From Pyrrhosoma nymphula (lineage: Eukaryota; Arthropoda; Insecta; Odonata; Coenagrionidae), in NCBI GenBank assembly GCA_963573305.1, contig OY754329.1:47326417-47390416 (forward strand): 64,000 nt of DNA, given 5' to 3'. Below, piece after piece: positions 1 to 11,169 of this stretch (its first letter is position 1; each line of letters starts with the position of its first letter). The notes below the pieces were generated by a model. That model saw only the letters and a program-made list of their open reading frames with translations, did not search any database and was not told the origin of the DNA. Made by a program: the position numbers and the translations under genes.

Positions 1-69
1 GTTTACGAGCAAATTTTGATAATTCTGTATTACAACTTGGAAATTTAAAGTACACGCCTCATAATAATT

Positions 70-650
70 TTGTCACAAATATGGATTGATGACTATGAAG
101 TAATGGCTTATACATTACCAGGATATAATCATTTTGTTAAATGTAACAATAATTATAGAGCTGGAGGACTGATTGTATATTTACTTGAAACTTATCATTG
201 TCTATCAAATATGTTATCCGAAATGTCATCTGCTGATATCGTAAAAAATAACTATTGACTTAAAATCAAATGTGTCACTAACTGTTGTAGCTATATATAG
301 ACTTCAGTCCCAGCAAATTAATGATTTTTTTCAAGAATTTCAAAGTGTCCTACATGGCTCTAGAGTTCGTAATGTTATTGTTATTGGCTACATAAATTTA
401 TGACTTCTGAGCCAGTGTGATAATACTTATCAATATCAAACGATAATGACGAGTTATGGCCATGAACAATTAATATGTAACCCTATTAGGATCTCTAAAT
501 ACACTGAGTCGTGTATTGACCATGCATTCTATAGGAGTAGAGATAATTTTGAATGCGTAGGAAAAGCGCTAGATCTAGGTATAACTGATCATCACCTAAT
601 CTTATGCGATTTAAAACTGAAAGCAAGAAATGAATGTAAAAAAGGTGATT
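70..650 (+). pseudogene. LINE endonuclease (EEP family) remnant
   Basis: Two reading-frame pieces (70-258 and 446-652, different frames) carry the endonuclease of the LINE above. The first has the EIW/LTETW-like segment (seen as SQIWIDDYEVMAY) and the GG-containing core strand. The second ends in the S/T-D-H catalytic motif, seen as ITDHHLILC. In this family the domain nicks target DNA to prime reverse transcription. The middle catalytic motif has lost its Asp: a Tyr-Ile-Asn-Leu-stop reading replaces GD-N. An in-frame TGA at 256-258 and a frame change show it is dead. Confidence 0.7.
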
Positions 651-1261
651 GATGAGTCTCCTGTTCAAATTGATATCCATTCTTTGTGTGAATATTTTCG
701 TCAATGTACCTGGGATGATGTGTATAAACAAACAAATGTTACCAAAGCTTATGCGGTTTTTCTATAAATAATTGAGCGAGGTATTGATTGTGCCAAGTTT
801 ATTAGTAAAATAAGAAATAAGTATAGGAAGATAATACCGTGGATAAGAAAGGATTTATGCAACAGAATTTCTAAAAGAAATATTTTATATAAAAAAATGA
901 GGAGTCAATCTTATAATGAGAAATTGAAACGCTACTAAGAAATCTTATAAGACCCGTCTCGATAATGACATTGCTAAGCGTAAATAGTCGTATTATTTGA
1001 CACTTTTTTTCAAATAATTGTAATGACTCAGCAAAACAATGGAGAACTTTGAATGACATCTTAGGTAGAGATCGTACGGGAAACAATATTGAAAATATGC
1101 AATCACCTGAAAATGGTAATTTGTTGTTTCATGCTCAAGATATAGCAAATGAATTCAACAAATATTTCAGCGAGGTTGTACAGAGGCTGACTTGCGAGTC
1201 TACTAATTACGGTCATTGCATTGAAAAAGAGTACGAGTAATGGTTTCCAAGCTGTGTTATA

Positions 1262-2159
1262 ATGCAATCGTTGTATATGTTTCCGACAGATTTTAAAGAG
1301 GTTAGTAATACTATTAAAGAAATGAAGCCCAATAAATCAATAGGTTTTGACAGAATCAGTGTCAATACAATTAAAGCGCTAAATTAATTAATGGCACCAG
1401 TTTTTACATATATAGCAAATTTAAGTATGATAACGGGTGAATTTCCAAAACAGTTAAAAACTGCTGTAATAGTTCCAATTTTCAAAAAAGGTGACAAAAC
1501 AAAGGTTTGTAATTATAGACCAATATCGCTCTTACCTGTTTTTTCTAAAGTTTTAGAAAAATTATTAAAATTCTACTGTTAAATTTCCTCAAAACTAACA
1601 AGTTATTTAGCGATTGGCAATTCGGATTTCAAAAGGTAAAAGCACTGAAGATGCAATTTTACAGTTATTCTCTCATATCTTTGATGGACTCAATAATAAT
1701 GAGAGAGTAGCAGGCCTGTTTTTCGATATAACAAAAGCTTTCGATTGTGTAAATCATACTTTATTATTGAAAAGATTAATGCAAGCTGGGATAAGAGGAG
1801 TCGCAAATGACTGGTTCCGGAGTTACCTAACTGGGAGAAACCAGTATGTGAAAATCAATGATAGCTATAGCCAAGGTACATCTCTTTCTTGCGGGGTCCC
1901 CCAGGGCTCTGTCCTTGAGCCTATACTGTTCCTTATATATGTAAACAATTTCAATATTGGAATATTCAACGGTAAATTAACATACTTTGCGAATGATACA
2001 GCTTTCGTGTATACATCGAATAATATGTGTGGTCTTTACTCACAAATGAAAAGTGATCTTGATAAAATAAAAGTTTGGTTCAGTATGAATAAATTGGTAT
2101 TTAGTGAAAAAACTAAATATGCTATATTTAATTTAAAAAGGAAATTTTCGAACAACTGA
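1262..2159 (+). pseudogene. LINE reverse transcriptase remnant with altered active site
   Basis: RT motifs appear in order: PNKSIGFDRIS (about 1328-1360), TAVIVPIFKKGD...NYRPISLLPVFSKVLEKLL (1450-1575), a GFQ/KGKSTEDAI segment (1620-1655), LFFDITKAFDCVNH (motif A, about 1719-1758), SCGVPQGSVL (1888-1917) and YFANDTAFVY (motif C, about 1984-2012). Motif C should read (F/Y)ADD, but the first catalytic Asp is Asn here. A TAA near 1385, a frame change between 1582 and 1640, and loss of the frame after 2159 add further damage. Motif A is intact. Family membership is clear; activity is excluded. Confidence 0.85.
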
Positions 2160-2401
2160 GTGTTTATTATAGATGTCTCAGGTGTAATAATGAAAGAAAC
2201 TACTCCATATGTTTTCAAATTGACTAAGTTATTTTTATAAAATATCTTGGCGTAATAATAGATGAATACATCACCTGGAGATTACATGTCAACAAACTGA
2301 AATTGGAAATGTTATTCATGTTAAGGAAATTCTTTCTGTTACAATAAGAATGTCCATTAACAGTTGTTCGTTCCGTCTATTGTGCTCTGGTTGATTCCAG
2401 A

Positions 2402-2830
2402 TTGCAGTATGGCATTTCTTGTTGGGGAGGAGCCTATATTACCAATATTAAGCCTCTACAGATTGCCCTAAAGAAACTTATAAGAGTGATATTCAAACAG
2501 ATAAGTACTCAAAACTCATTACCTTTATTCAAAAATCTTGATGTACTACCACTAAGGTATTTATTTGTCCTTAAGTTGCTCAAGATATTTTATATTCGTG
2601 GTGGAAACAGAACAAAGCCAATTGAATACTCAAGTAAGTTAAGATCAAAACAAGATATTTCTTTGTTAGGCTTAGGCATTGAAATACCTAAGCCCAGTAA
2701 CGAAGCCTTTAAACAAACACACGCATACCTTGCGCCAAAGTTATTCTGCTCCCTCCCTATTGAACTGTGGAAACAAAACTCCACGGCTATATTTCTGCGC
2801 AAATTAAAACAATGGCTTCTATCCAAGTAG
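2402..2830 (+). pseudogene. LINE ORF2 C-terminal (thumb) region
   Basis: An open frame of 142 codons lies in a different frame from the RT core. It carries the post-RT block typical of this LINE group: LQYGISCWGG near its start, a Lys/Arg-rich helix (ALKKLIRVIF), then SLPLFKNLDVLPLRYLFVLKLL. The family protein normally ends shortly after such a region, and the TAG at 2828-2830 fits the natural stop. It is separated from the RT core by a broken stretch (2160-2400). There is no reason to treat it as an independent gene. Confidence 0.75.
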
Positions 2831-3172
2831 AGTTATGAAGTGGAAAAATTATTAAAAGTTGTTGTGTGATCTTCCTGATTTTTAATCTGTACTTTCTTTT
2901 GTCTTTGTTACATGTTACTACTGTTATATTTTTACTTGTCAACTTAACACACTATGATGAAAATTTAAAATTAAAATTGCTCAACTACTAGGTAAAAAGT
3001 GAGTATGTATTAGCACCAGCCGCTGCCTTCGAACATTGATGATGGTAAACCCCAACACAGGTACTAGGTAAAGGTAACTCTAGGGTACCTATATTCCCCC
3101 TAAAATTGTATATATGTATATTAACGGTATTTGTGTATTATTTAAGGTAGAATAAAATTATTATTATTATAT

Positions 3173-5590
3173 TATTTTCCAGATAAATGCAGTCTAAATA
3201 TACAGGATAATATTGTCCGGAAATTAATTTGACGTCACGAATTTACCATTCCATAGCAATAGGAGAACGATAAAAGCAACTATACCATTCGATGAGACTT
3301 CGAAAGTCGTGTTCCTACTTTTCAATATATTGATAGCTGCCCCGAATGGTTGCGCGGCTGTTTTTATGGCTATCGAAAAGGAGATGAAAAGTATGTTGCT
3401 ATTTCATGGAACTGCATCCTTTTCTAATCTGAATAGTCTTAATGACATAGGATAATATTGTGTAAATGTTTTCCATCTCCGAAGAAACTGGTGTCATTCT
3501 TGGGCGAGAGGGTGACATACTTTCGTGGGAACAGGATATCTCGGAATTCGAAAAATTCGATAATTTCCTTACTTTGCGTCGAAGGCTGGTAAAGAACTCT
3601 TCGAGCAAGGTAAAGTTGCGATGCAAAGAATTTCTGCCTGAGAGAGAATTCTTTACCAACGCATTCGCCAAGCTGGAAGCTGTCGGAATTATGGCGACAA
3701 CCAACTCAGAAAATGAAGTTCATCCCACGTGAAATATTTTGGGAATAAACTTCCCGTGCCTTACCTTCGTTTAATTTTAGTTGTGTAATCAGGTAAATTC
3801 AGTCATTTTGGTGTAGTAATGAAATTCCTTGATGGGATGGAGAGCAATCCGTCGTTAATCTTGTCCCATGCAGAATAATTCGCTAATTCTTTTGATGGAA
3901 GACACTCGACACACGAAGATCACATGCAGAACAGCCTGCAAGAAAAATAAAATTCGTGAAGACAAAGTCACGTGTTATGATACTTTCATACCTTGATTGA
4001 ACATTTTTAGATATATTGAGGAAAATATTAATTCTGCCAAAAAACGATTATGAAAATCAATGAAGATGAAAGTGGATTACCGAATAAAGGAATTCTTCCA
4101 AGAACAATAGTTTATTTTCCATTGGAAAGATTTATCATTACATCATAAATAACACTGGCTAAGTCCACGCTCATCAATACAATACACAGAAATCTTCATT
4201 TTTGTTCCTGATGACACGTTTGGCAGAGAAATTCCCTTAGCTCCTATCATTTTGAGGAAAGTACATCATCAATGATATTCTATCAAACGAATGGTAGGTA
4301 CACGGAGAATTCTGCCAAGTATTTTCCATTTAGGTGGGTGGGGTGTGAATCTTAAATGTTTCCTTCGATTAACCATCTCACGTTTGCAACACCATATCTT
4401 TCATTATCAGTCTAACCTTATCCCTCCCTTCATACCATTCATTGATCTAAATCAATCCCATTCTTTGCCTACCTCACCGACGCCTACTCAACATTCTTTC
4501 ATTTATCAATCCCTCTCCACATGCTATTACCGACCAGAGCGACCCCCAACCGATTTTTCCGCATTTAACTTCTGTTTCACATGCTTCAGCGGCTAAGGTC
4601 ATTTTGCTTTCACTGCCTGCCACACGCAGGCTGGGGATACAGCACTCAAAAAGAATGGGAGGATACGAACGAATACGATCCGAGCCCAATGAAGCTTAAC
4701 TCCGGTGCAACGATCGGAAACCGGTGTTTCCATCGTGGCAGGCCATTGCCCCACTTTTTTGTTTCCTACCTATTTCCTTTCTATTATGAAAATTGGGTAA
4801 GTGTGGTGGACAAAATACCGGCCTCCCATCCCAAGGCCTCAAGTTTGAATACCAGCGGCGGACCTCGTCCTTTCTCCAGCAGGATCTCGACCCCTAATTA
4901 GGTGCTGAGGTGGTTCCACCGCAAAATGAGTTTGATTTAATTTTATTCATATTTTGGCAGCCTATAGAAAAATAGGTTCTCTAATTGATATGAACAAGAA
5001 AACCCTACCTTTCCGCGTGGTCTTTTTCACAAACTGAACTTGAAATTGCATCGTGTTCAATGTAAAAATCATTAAAACTTCCATGTTTTAGTGTTTTTCT
5101 ATCTAATACAAAAGCCATTTTCGCGAAAAACTGTTTACAAGAGGCAAAAACGCTTAGGAAACTGAATAAAAGTACCACTTTGGCACTTTATCATATGATT
5201 TATGTAGCAATTAGCAAATAACTACAATAATTGAAGTAAAAATTTGGTAATTCAATAGAAATGGCGCTGCTCATTAAAATATATTCGTTGAATCATTTCC
5301 ATATTTTCTAACTTAACTTTTCTTTTTTATACCTTAGGCATTTCATCCGTGAAAGCAATTTTTCACATAAGGGCGACAAAATGGTTGAATTCATTATTTG
5401 TTACGACAAACAACGTCACGGTGGAACCTCCTTCATTGGGAAGAACTTCAAGTCCTCTGTTCACCGCATGGGACGTAAAACCGTGGTCCTCTTGGAGCAT
5501 TTTGCTAAAAGCAGTTGTATTCAGACGCCATGTTTCTCTCCACCCTTCCTCCATTACCATATAATCTTTCACTTAACAACTGACCCACCA
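3173..5590. other. No recognisable gene or element
   Basis: This is AT-rich DNA with scattered open frames. The longest are plus-strand frames at 4291-4596 and 4581-4901, which overlap in different phases, and short frames at 5349-5710. None contains a motif I recognise, and no repeat structure was seen. The segment from about 4600 to 4920 is somewhat richer in G+C than its surroundings. Confidence 0.5.
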
Positions 5591-5829
5591 GCCCTTAAGG
5601 TGGCTGTAGCGGTAAATTTGGGCCATTGGGTGCAAATTTCAATTATTTTTCAAGCAAGTCAAAAAAATACTAGCCAGTATCTAACATTAGCTAATATCAG
5701 AAAAATATAGCTAGACATCATTAAAGTACATCTGCTAATGCGGTTACACCATGCAACCAGTAATGGAAATTTACATTAAAAATTAATCCAAAATGTCAAT
5801 AAAACGCAGAGGAAATTAGACTGTTATTC

Positions 5830-6425
5830 ATTCATTTCGGTCATGCAGGTGATCATTCACTGGGAAAGTTTAAATATCGTAACACGTGCGTGTTGTCCGC
5901 GGTTCAAAGTCCACTATGAATGCCCCGTATTTCAAAGAAAGGACTATATTGTGCAAATCGATAGGAGTTTTAATTGTATTGGTTAGTATTACGTATATAA
6001 CAATAAATTATTTGTAACTTTCTCGCCTTTAAAAGATATTATATTGCATTCACGTGAATATGTCTACTAAATCAAATCCTCTAGAATATGAACGTTTTGA
6101 TGAATACAGTTTCACGAGACACCAAGTGTAAATTCACGTCATTAACACGCCTAAACTAACTTCGCAATAAAATGCCTAGGTGGCAATTTGAAGCTTTGCC
6201 GTCATGTAAATCTAGTTAGGAACTCATCTAAATTGGACTCATTTTCATGCATTGAAGTAAAGTTTGTCGCGCCAACCCTAATCCTCTCAGGCCCGAGGTT
6301 ATAAGTCCACTTGGAGTTTGAACAATGGAAAATAGGCACGTGTTTACGAGATTTAAACTATCCCAGTGGATGAGTCATCAAACTATCACCTGGGTTACCA
6401 AAATGCATGCATGGGAGTATGATTT
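5830..6425. mobile_element. MITE-like element with diverged TIRs (same family as 33456-33620)
   Basis: Left arm (about 5833-5900): TTTCGGTCATGCAGGTGATC, then CACTGGGAAAGTTTAAATAT and an ACACGTG block. The right arm (about 6335-6415), read on the minus strand, has GCATTTTGGTAACCCAGGTG, then CCACTGGGATAGTTTAAATC and ACACGTG. The order and spacing match, so this is a real inverted repeat of about 80 bp arms. The same arm sequence recurs at 33456-33620. No transposase frame lies between the arms; it would have to be mobilised in trans. Confidence 0.6.
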
Positions 6426-6649
6426 CCCTGCTTTTTATTATTTAGATTAATCTTTGATTTAAATTAAATTTTCGATTGCTCTATTTTTGAATTAAAGTAA
6501 TGGAAATGATACAAGATTCATATTATGCATTTTGCCTAAATTAAAGCATTTTATTACTTGAGTTATTGATAGTTGCCAATGTGGTATTCGGAACTTAGAC
6601 GATAATTATATTTAAATATATTTTTTCGAATCTTTGACTGGGGTAGACA

Positions 6650-6916
6650 CCTTGATATTTGTAATCAACTATTATAACATAATAAAATTTATTATTTCTT
6701 GTTTAGAAGAGAATCTGTACAAATTCAATCAACCTATTACGAAACATATGTGTGTATATGAAATATTCAATTAGGCAAATTGTTAAAATAGCAATGAATT
6801 GACAAAAAACCCAAATCGGTAAAATGCCATTTCTTCACTTTTAACCAAAGACATCACTAATAAGGACACGTATGCAAAGTTTCACACAAATCTTTTCATA
6901 TACAAAAATTGCTACA
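6650..6916. repeat. Dispersed repeat, copy A
   Basis: This segment aligns along its length with 24760-25026: shared blocks include TTAGAAGA(G/A)AATCTGT, ATTACGAAA, GCAAAGTTTCAC-type sequence and the terminal GCTACAGCC / GCTCCAACC motif. The copies are clearly diverged, so both are old. No coding motif was seen. It may be the 3' or terminal part of the possible inverted-repeat element above. Confidence 0.6.
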
Positions 6917-8590
6917 GCCGCCATAATACCCACTCAAATGACTCCTGTTGTCGATCGCCTCCCCAAACAGTCAACCAATTTCTTGCACCAGCCTCATTTG
7001 CCCTCCCAATGTCCATAACTTCATTTATAGTTTCCCTCTCTACCCAGTTCACTCTCCCAGACAGCAGATAGATTTCCTAATTCATATTCACCTCAAATCT
7101 CTGTGGATAATAGAAGCCTAAAATGAATTCTACGATGTGAAATATGGCAACACGTTGCTTCCTCTTGCAATTCATACAAGTTACATTGAGGGACTCCAGT
7201 ACAACACATGCCTCGCCCACCAATCTCTGTGTGGTCATCTTCCTCCTAGTAGTTGGCTGCTATCGGGACAACGGCAGTTGAAGTCCAACGAAAATTGTGC
7301 CACCCACACCCTCTCAACTGAAATTTCTCCAACTTCTCGCAACTTCTCTGGAGTTCAATTAATTAAAGATAACAAAGCTAGACTACGAATTGGTAACAGC
7401 TATTTCTGCGCGAATAGCCAAGCCAGGCGTTTTAACGATGCCGTATTTTAATGAGTGAGATAAGTCTTTGCTAACAAAAAGTACTCACATTACTCCCATA
7501 ATTTGTGCATGGTCAGTTTATATTGATAACACAGACACTTCTATACCCCAACACTCATTTGTAATAATTGGGGGAAAATCTCACGCATTTCTTGCTCACA
7601 TCATTTGCCTATAACTTTCCTAAATTCTAAGAGCTGAGGAAATATAAAACTGAGCATCGGACAGATGAATAGGTACTATGATACAATGCCAGCTTCATCT
7701 CGTCTTCATCAGAGATTTGCCAGGGGAAAAATTGAATTGATGTATCCCTATGTATATTGCAGTTGAAAATATCAAGAAACGTTAATTTAAACACTACCGA
7801 GTATTACTTCGTTTTACTCCTCTAGGATTTTCGGAAAATATACAGCATTGAAAAATAATTTCCAACTTCTGGTTGAAAATCATTCGTGTTTTCCACAAGG
7901 TAAGTTCTCCGTTTGTTCCAACGCTTCGTAAGGTCTTCTGGGTTCCAGGCATCCATTGAATTCAAAGATATGGAGAACCCGACTTGGTGGAAAACCCGCG
8001 AGATTTTCATGCAGAAATCAATGCCGATGGAAGAAAAACCCGCAGATTTAAGCTCCCTGAACGAATCAACGGATCAAGAACGGTTAACAGCCTGATTTAT
8101 TTAAGTTAACGGGTTCTTGGCAACGGGGAAGTTGGGCGTTCCCAGTCAGCTAGAGAGCTCTTCTAGAGCTCCGCATTAAATGCCTTCGTTTCTAGGTCTT
8201 CCAAATGAGCGATTTATGCCGTAGGATTTTTAGAAAAATAAACAGGTCAAATAATCTCGATCTGCGAGAGAAGAGTAAAGTGGAGTAGGACGAAGTTGTA
8301 GCCTCGACATGAGATGGATGAGGCGAAACGGAGCGCGATGAGGGTTCTCTGAATCCATGAGCGATAAAAATGTCCCAAAGAGGGGGCGGGTTGAAGTTTA
8401 ATATTGGGCATGACTTAAATGAGAGAACGTCAAATAAAGAAAAAAACTTGGGTAGGGACTTCTGGGTATGTGAAATGGCGGTCCAAGGGAAATTATTTAT
8501 CACTGCGAAGTGTAATATGGCAGGTGGAGTATTTCAAATTACTTCGGTAGCAGGTAAGGTTCTTAGAACACTCCTTATGTTGTAGGTAAG
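6917..8590. other. No recognisable gene or element
   Basis: A plus frame at 7137-7451 (104 codons) and overlapping frames at 7822-8095 and 8192-8585 show no known motif. The stretch 6950-7090 is C/T-rich on the plus strand. I see no repeat structure beyond the short repeats beginning at 8590. Confidence 0.45.
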
Positions 8591-8650
8591 TTGATAGAAA
8601 GTAGGTTGATAAAGGCAAAGATAAAGGCAAAAGTTGATAAAGGCAAAGAT
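8590..8650 (+). repeat. Short tandem repeats of a GATAAAGGCAAA-like unit
   Basis: Three imperfect copies of a roughly 12-base unit (GATAAAGGCAAA, with GTTGATAAAGG variants) run in tandem immediately upstream of an old RTE fragment. This may be replication slippage at the truncation junction. Confidence 0.6.
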
Positions 8651-9175
8651 ATCATAAGAGGAATAGCGTTTGTATAGGAGGCGTTCACTAATATGAGAGG
8701 ATTAATTACGGTTGTCTTGATAAATACTGTAAATCAAAAACTAGTAAAGAACCTCAAATGGAGTGTATTATTGTACGGGGCAGAAACAAAGGAAAGAGGA
8801 TGGAAATATGTTGTAGGTGTTTGAGATGTGATTTTAGTGAATGAATGCGGTGCAATGGACGGAATAAGAGACGAACGAGAAAGTGGTCAGCAAGGTTGGT
8901 GATGAGAGGATAGCTTGATGAATTTTGAAGAAGTTAGCTCAGATGGTTGGAACCTGTAATTAGAGGCGAAGGGATGCTGAAAGCAGTGATGGAGGGGAGG
9001 ATTTTGGGGAAAGAAAGAGAATAGGCTTAATGGATGGGATGAAGACAGACTGGGGATGTTCAGAGATAAAGAATGAAATAGTTTAAGAAGACAAGTGCCT
9101 GCACAGGTATTCCTGTTTCCATCTAAACTTACTTTAACCGGTGCATTATCCCTCATAAATGATAAGTAGGTTGAC
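8650..9175 (+). mobile_element. Old RTE-type LINE fragment (3' part)
   Basis: This degenerate copy matches the 3' part of the RTE at 25.8-29.2 kb. Aligned blocks include AAGAGGAATAGCG (28630 region in the better copy), GGAGTGT(A)TT(A)TTGTACGGGGCAGAAAC (peptide LKWSVLLYGAETK in one frame), then CGAAGGGATGCTGAAAGCAG, TGATGGAGGGGAGGAT and AATGGATGGGATGAAGA. The 3' end near 9130-9160 keeps the TTAACCGGT..ATTA block seen at all RTE 3' ends in this window. Many indels and stops mark it as older than the copies at 28 and 42 kb. It is 5'-truncated, as is usual for the family. Confidence 0.7.
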
Positions 9176-9660
9176 TACCAGTAAGTGTAGATATTTTATT
9201 GATCATTGCTGCTTTTCTTTTACCTTTACTAGGATCGTACAATTTCCTCCATTATGTCTCTCTATATTTAAAAATGCTTCTTACTTATCGTCATAACATC
9301 CAAAATCCCAATCCTTCTCTTCTCCATTGTCTTTATTAATTGCTCCATCCACCTAATTTGTCTTCTTTTCATGCCTCCAGCAACTTTATATCCACCCTTA
9401 CCACCACATCCTCGTTCGGCTTAAGGGAAATATCCCATTTATTTGTTCTAGTTAATTATAGACGGATGGAGCGGCAGTGCCTCAGGTCACTGAACACATT
9501 GGTTTTGGAGAAACAACGATAATCAACAATGCATAAGCGTTGGAAAATATAAATAGCAAGCCCCTTTAAAAGCATGGGCTCTAAGGTTGATATTTAAGTC
9601 AGCATCAAAGTTCTATGTATAAACTTTACTAAGACAGGCATTACTTCGTAGACGTTTTAA
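9176..9660. other. No recognisable gene or element
   Basis: A C/T-rich stretch (9300-9420) and a 60-codon plus frame at 9340-9522 without motifs are all that can be seen. Confidence 0.45.
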
Positions 9661-9663
9661 ATG

Positions 9664-9878
9664 TTCGTACTCATGATAAAGAAAAATACCTTGTACTTTT
9701 CTTCGATATTTTATTAGAATGACGCGTTTAACCGATCAACGCGGCATCGTCAGGTACAGAAAATATGTGTTAGAAAAAACATTCTGAACCTGATGATGCT
9801 GTAAGTCAGTGACTCGCGCCATGCTAATAAAATATTGTAGAAAAGTGCAAAGTATTTTACTTAATTATGAGTACGAAA
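9664..9878. mobile_element. Palindromic element with two opposed hammerhead-like cores (Penelope-terminus type)
   Basis: Arms of about 93 bases (9664-9758 and 9786-9878) are imperfect inverted copies around a 27-base loop. Each arm, read 5' to 3' towards its outer end, has the order CTGAYGATGC, a short stem-loop, a degenerate GAAAC-like box and GCG, then CTAATAAAATAT, an AAAAGT(G/A)CAA(A/G)GTATTTT stretch and a final AT(T/C)ATGAGTACGAA. The plus-strand CTGATGA is at 9790-9796; its minus-strand counterpart CTGACGA is at 9747-9753. CUGANGA and GAAA are the conserved boxes of the hammerhead ribozyme, and hammerheads are known in Penelope-like element termini. The second box is degraded in both arms, so cleavage is unlikely now. 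The Penelope link is an inference. Confidence 0.55.
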
Positions 9879-9884
9879 GTTCCA

Positions 9885-10735
9885 CGTGTTTTTTTTAATT
9901 GCAAATTTCAAACTGCTATGTCTTGAAACGATTTTTCCGGCTTCAAAAACATTGGATTAGTAAATCGTATCTATAATACAAAAGTTGCCAAATATGGGAA
10001 TTTTTCGAACTTTTGATTATCCATCCTACCGTAACATGTTTATCTTAATATTTCCTTCACGGATTGATGGACAGGTAGACAATTCGGCTCCGTATTTCCT
10101 GATCTACAAAATTCTTTAATTAAAACATTGTACTCGAAGAATGTACTGGTCACCGAATAATGTTTCTCACTTTTACAAAGGGCGAAAGACGCAGAGGCTT
10201 AATCAACGGAATTAAAAAAATATTTTTCGTTTGAGTGAAGCTACATTTGTGGTAGAATCAGAACTTTATGGACTGACGATTGGTCTTGAGAAGAAAAATT
10301 ATTTACATTTTATGCGAACAGAATGGCCGCTAACACTTTGATCGATTGGAGGCTTTAGACATGCGGGCGAGGAGAAAAATGAAGAAGGTATCTAGGTAGC
10401 GAGAAAGACTAACAAGGAAGATTGATATATTATAGAAGGGGAATGGAGATTGGTTTTGGAGGCTAGAAACAAGCAGAAAAATGAGTTGAGGATGAGAGGA
10501 AATGGTAAGTTAAAGAGTGGTAGAGGGAAAGAATTCAAGGCAATCGCAGAAGGAGGTAAACAACAAAGGAAACTTTGGAAGAACTGAAAAGACGGAGAAA
10601 TTATGAAAAGCTTAAGAGACACTTAACTGCGGGTAAATAAATATTTCTGAATAGGATAAAAATGGCGATATTATGGTAAGGACTCACAATACATTAATTG
10701 GCTGAATACTAAATGAGGGTAATAAATTGAATGAT
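9885..10735. other. No recognisable gene or element
   Basis: AT-rich at first, then purine-rich on the plus strand at 10360-10620, where a 76-codon minus frame (10392-10622) has only a hydrophobic, compositionally biased sequence. No motif was recognised. Confidence 0.45.
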
Positions 10736-10739
10736 CACC

Positions 10740-10960
10740 GAAATTGCCCAGTGAGTAAAATGCTCAATGCACTGGGTTCAAATCCCGGTAACATAATAGG
10801 ACATTTTCAACCAGTATAGTAGCATGTTTGTGTATCTTCGGGAAACCAGCACGACACAATAAGTTGCAGCAGATCAAGGGCATGAACTGGTAACTAGTAG
10901 TATTCATGAATTGAAAGTATTTGTCATAATAATTTGTAGTAGTATCCTAGTAGTTAGTAT
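10740..10960 (+). repeat. Probable tRNA-derived SINE relic
   Basis: The head looks like a decayed RNA polymerase III promoter: an A-box-like TTGCCCAGTGAGTAAAATGC at about 10743-10762 and a good B-box GGTTCAAATCC at about 10773-10783, flanked by GG...CC that could pair as the T arm. The A-to-B spacing is shorter than in an intact tRNA, and no acceptor stem closes, so it is not a tRNA gene. The body after 10790 has no recognised homology. A similar box pair occurs at 18675-18735. Confidence 0.45.
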
Positions 10961-11092
10961 GTTCACCAAATTAGCAATCCCCTAGTTTCTGGTTTGGCCG
11001 TGAATAGCTCTCCTGATTACTTTTTGGTCTACATCTAGTGGCCGGAGAAGCGATTTTAGCTTGAACTAGACCTGGGACGAGTATTGAATGCC

Positions 11093-11160
11093 TGATGTGG
11101 AATCACACCGTGCCACACACCCTGAAGGTGGTCTCCACGGTATTTCGTAGATGTAGATGA
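11093..11160 (+). repeat. Short dispersed repeat ending in GTAGATGTAGATG, copy 1
   Basis: The core has AATCACACCGTGCCACACAC, then CCTGAAGGTGGTCTCCACGG and TATTTCGTAGATGTAGATGA. It is shared with 39331-39384 (plus) and 43799-43870 (minus). The repeating GTAGAT at the end is typical of the 3' tail of a SINE or LINE. The host element further upstream was not recognised. Confidence 0.6.
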
Positions 11161-11169
11161 AGGGGAAGA

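Larger units (their letters stand above)
1..3172 (+). mobile_element. CR1/L2/Jockey-type non-LTR retrotransposon, decayed, cut by window start
   Basis: This is a LINE relic read on the plus strand in broken frames. An apurinic-type endonuclease remnant spans about 70-650: an IWIDDYEV...GYNHF...YRAGG stretch, a decayed GDINLD-like site near 385-405, and a C-terminal ITDHHLI near 580-600. A linker and the reverse transcriptase follow at about 1260-2160, then a thumb/C-terminal region at 2402-2830. The 3' UTR ends in AATAAA plus an ATT/TTA microsatellite at about 3150-3172, the tail type of several arthropod LINEs. Frames change at least three times and stops interrupt (for example TAA near 1385), so it cannot encode an ORF2 protein. 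The clade is inferred from motif style; CR1, L2, Jockey and Daphne-like groups are not separated here. The true 5' end lies before base 1. Confidence 0.85.
5596..6916. repeat. Possible long inverted-repeat element (outer), weak
   Basis: The left end GGTGGCTGTAGCGGTAAATT (5596-5615) resembles the reverse complement of the right end, which reads AATTGCTACAGCCGCC near 6901-6916. Both ends continue into A/T-rich sequence with a GTGAAACTTTGCA-like block. The right half is homologous to 24745-25026, so a dispersed repeat family is involved. Boundaries and target duplication are not clear, and the ends are diverged. Confidence 0.35.

Noticed and set aside
4291..4901. Pair of overlapping plus frames of about 100 codons
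   Set aside because: Different phases, biased composition, no motif or splice-compatible structure that I can support.
10740..10790. tRNA gene, from good B-box and A-box-like sequence
   Set aside because: Spacing between boxes is too short and no acceptor or anticodon stem closes; better read as a SINE head.
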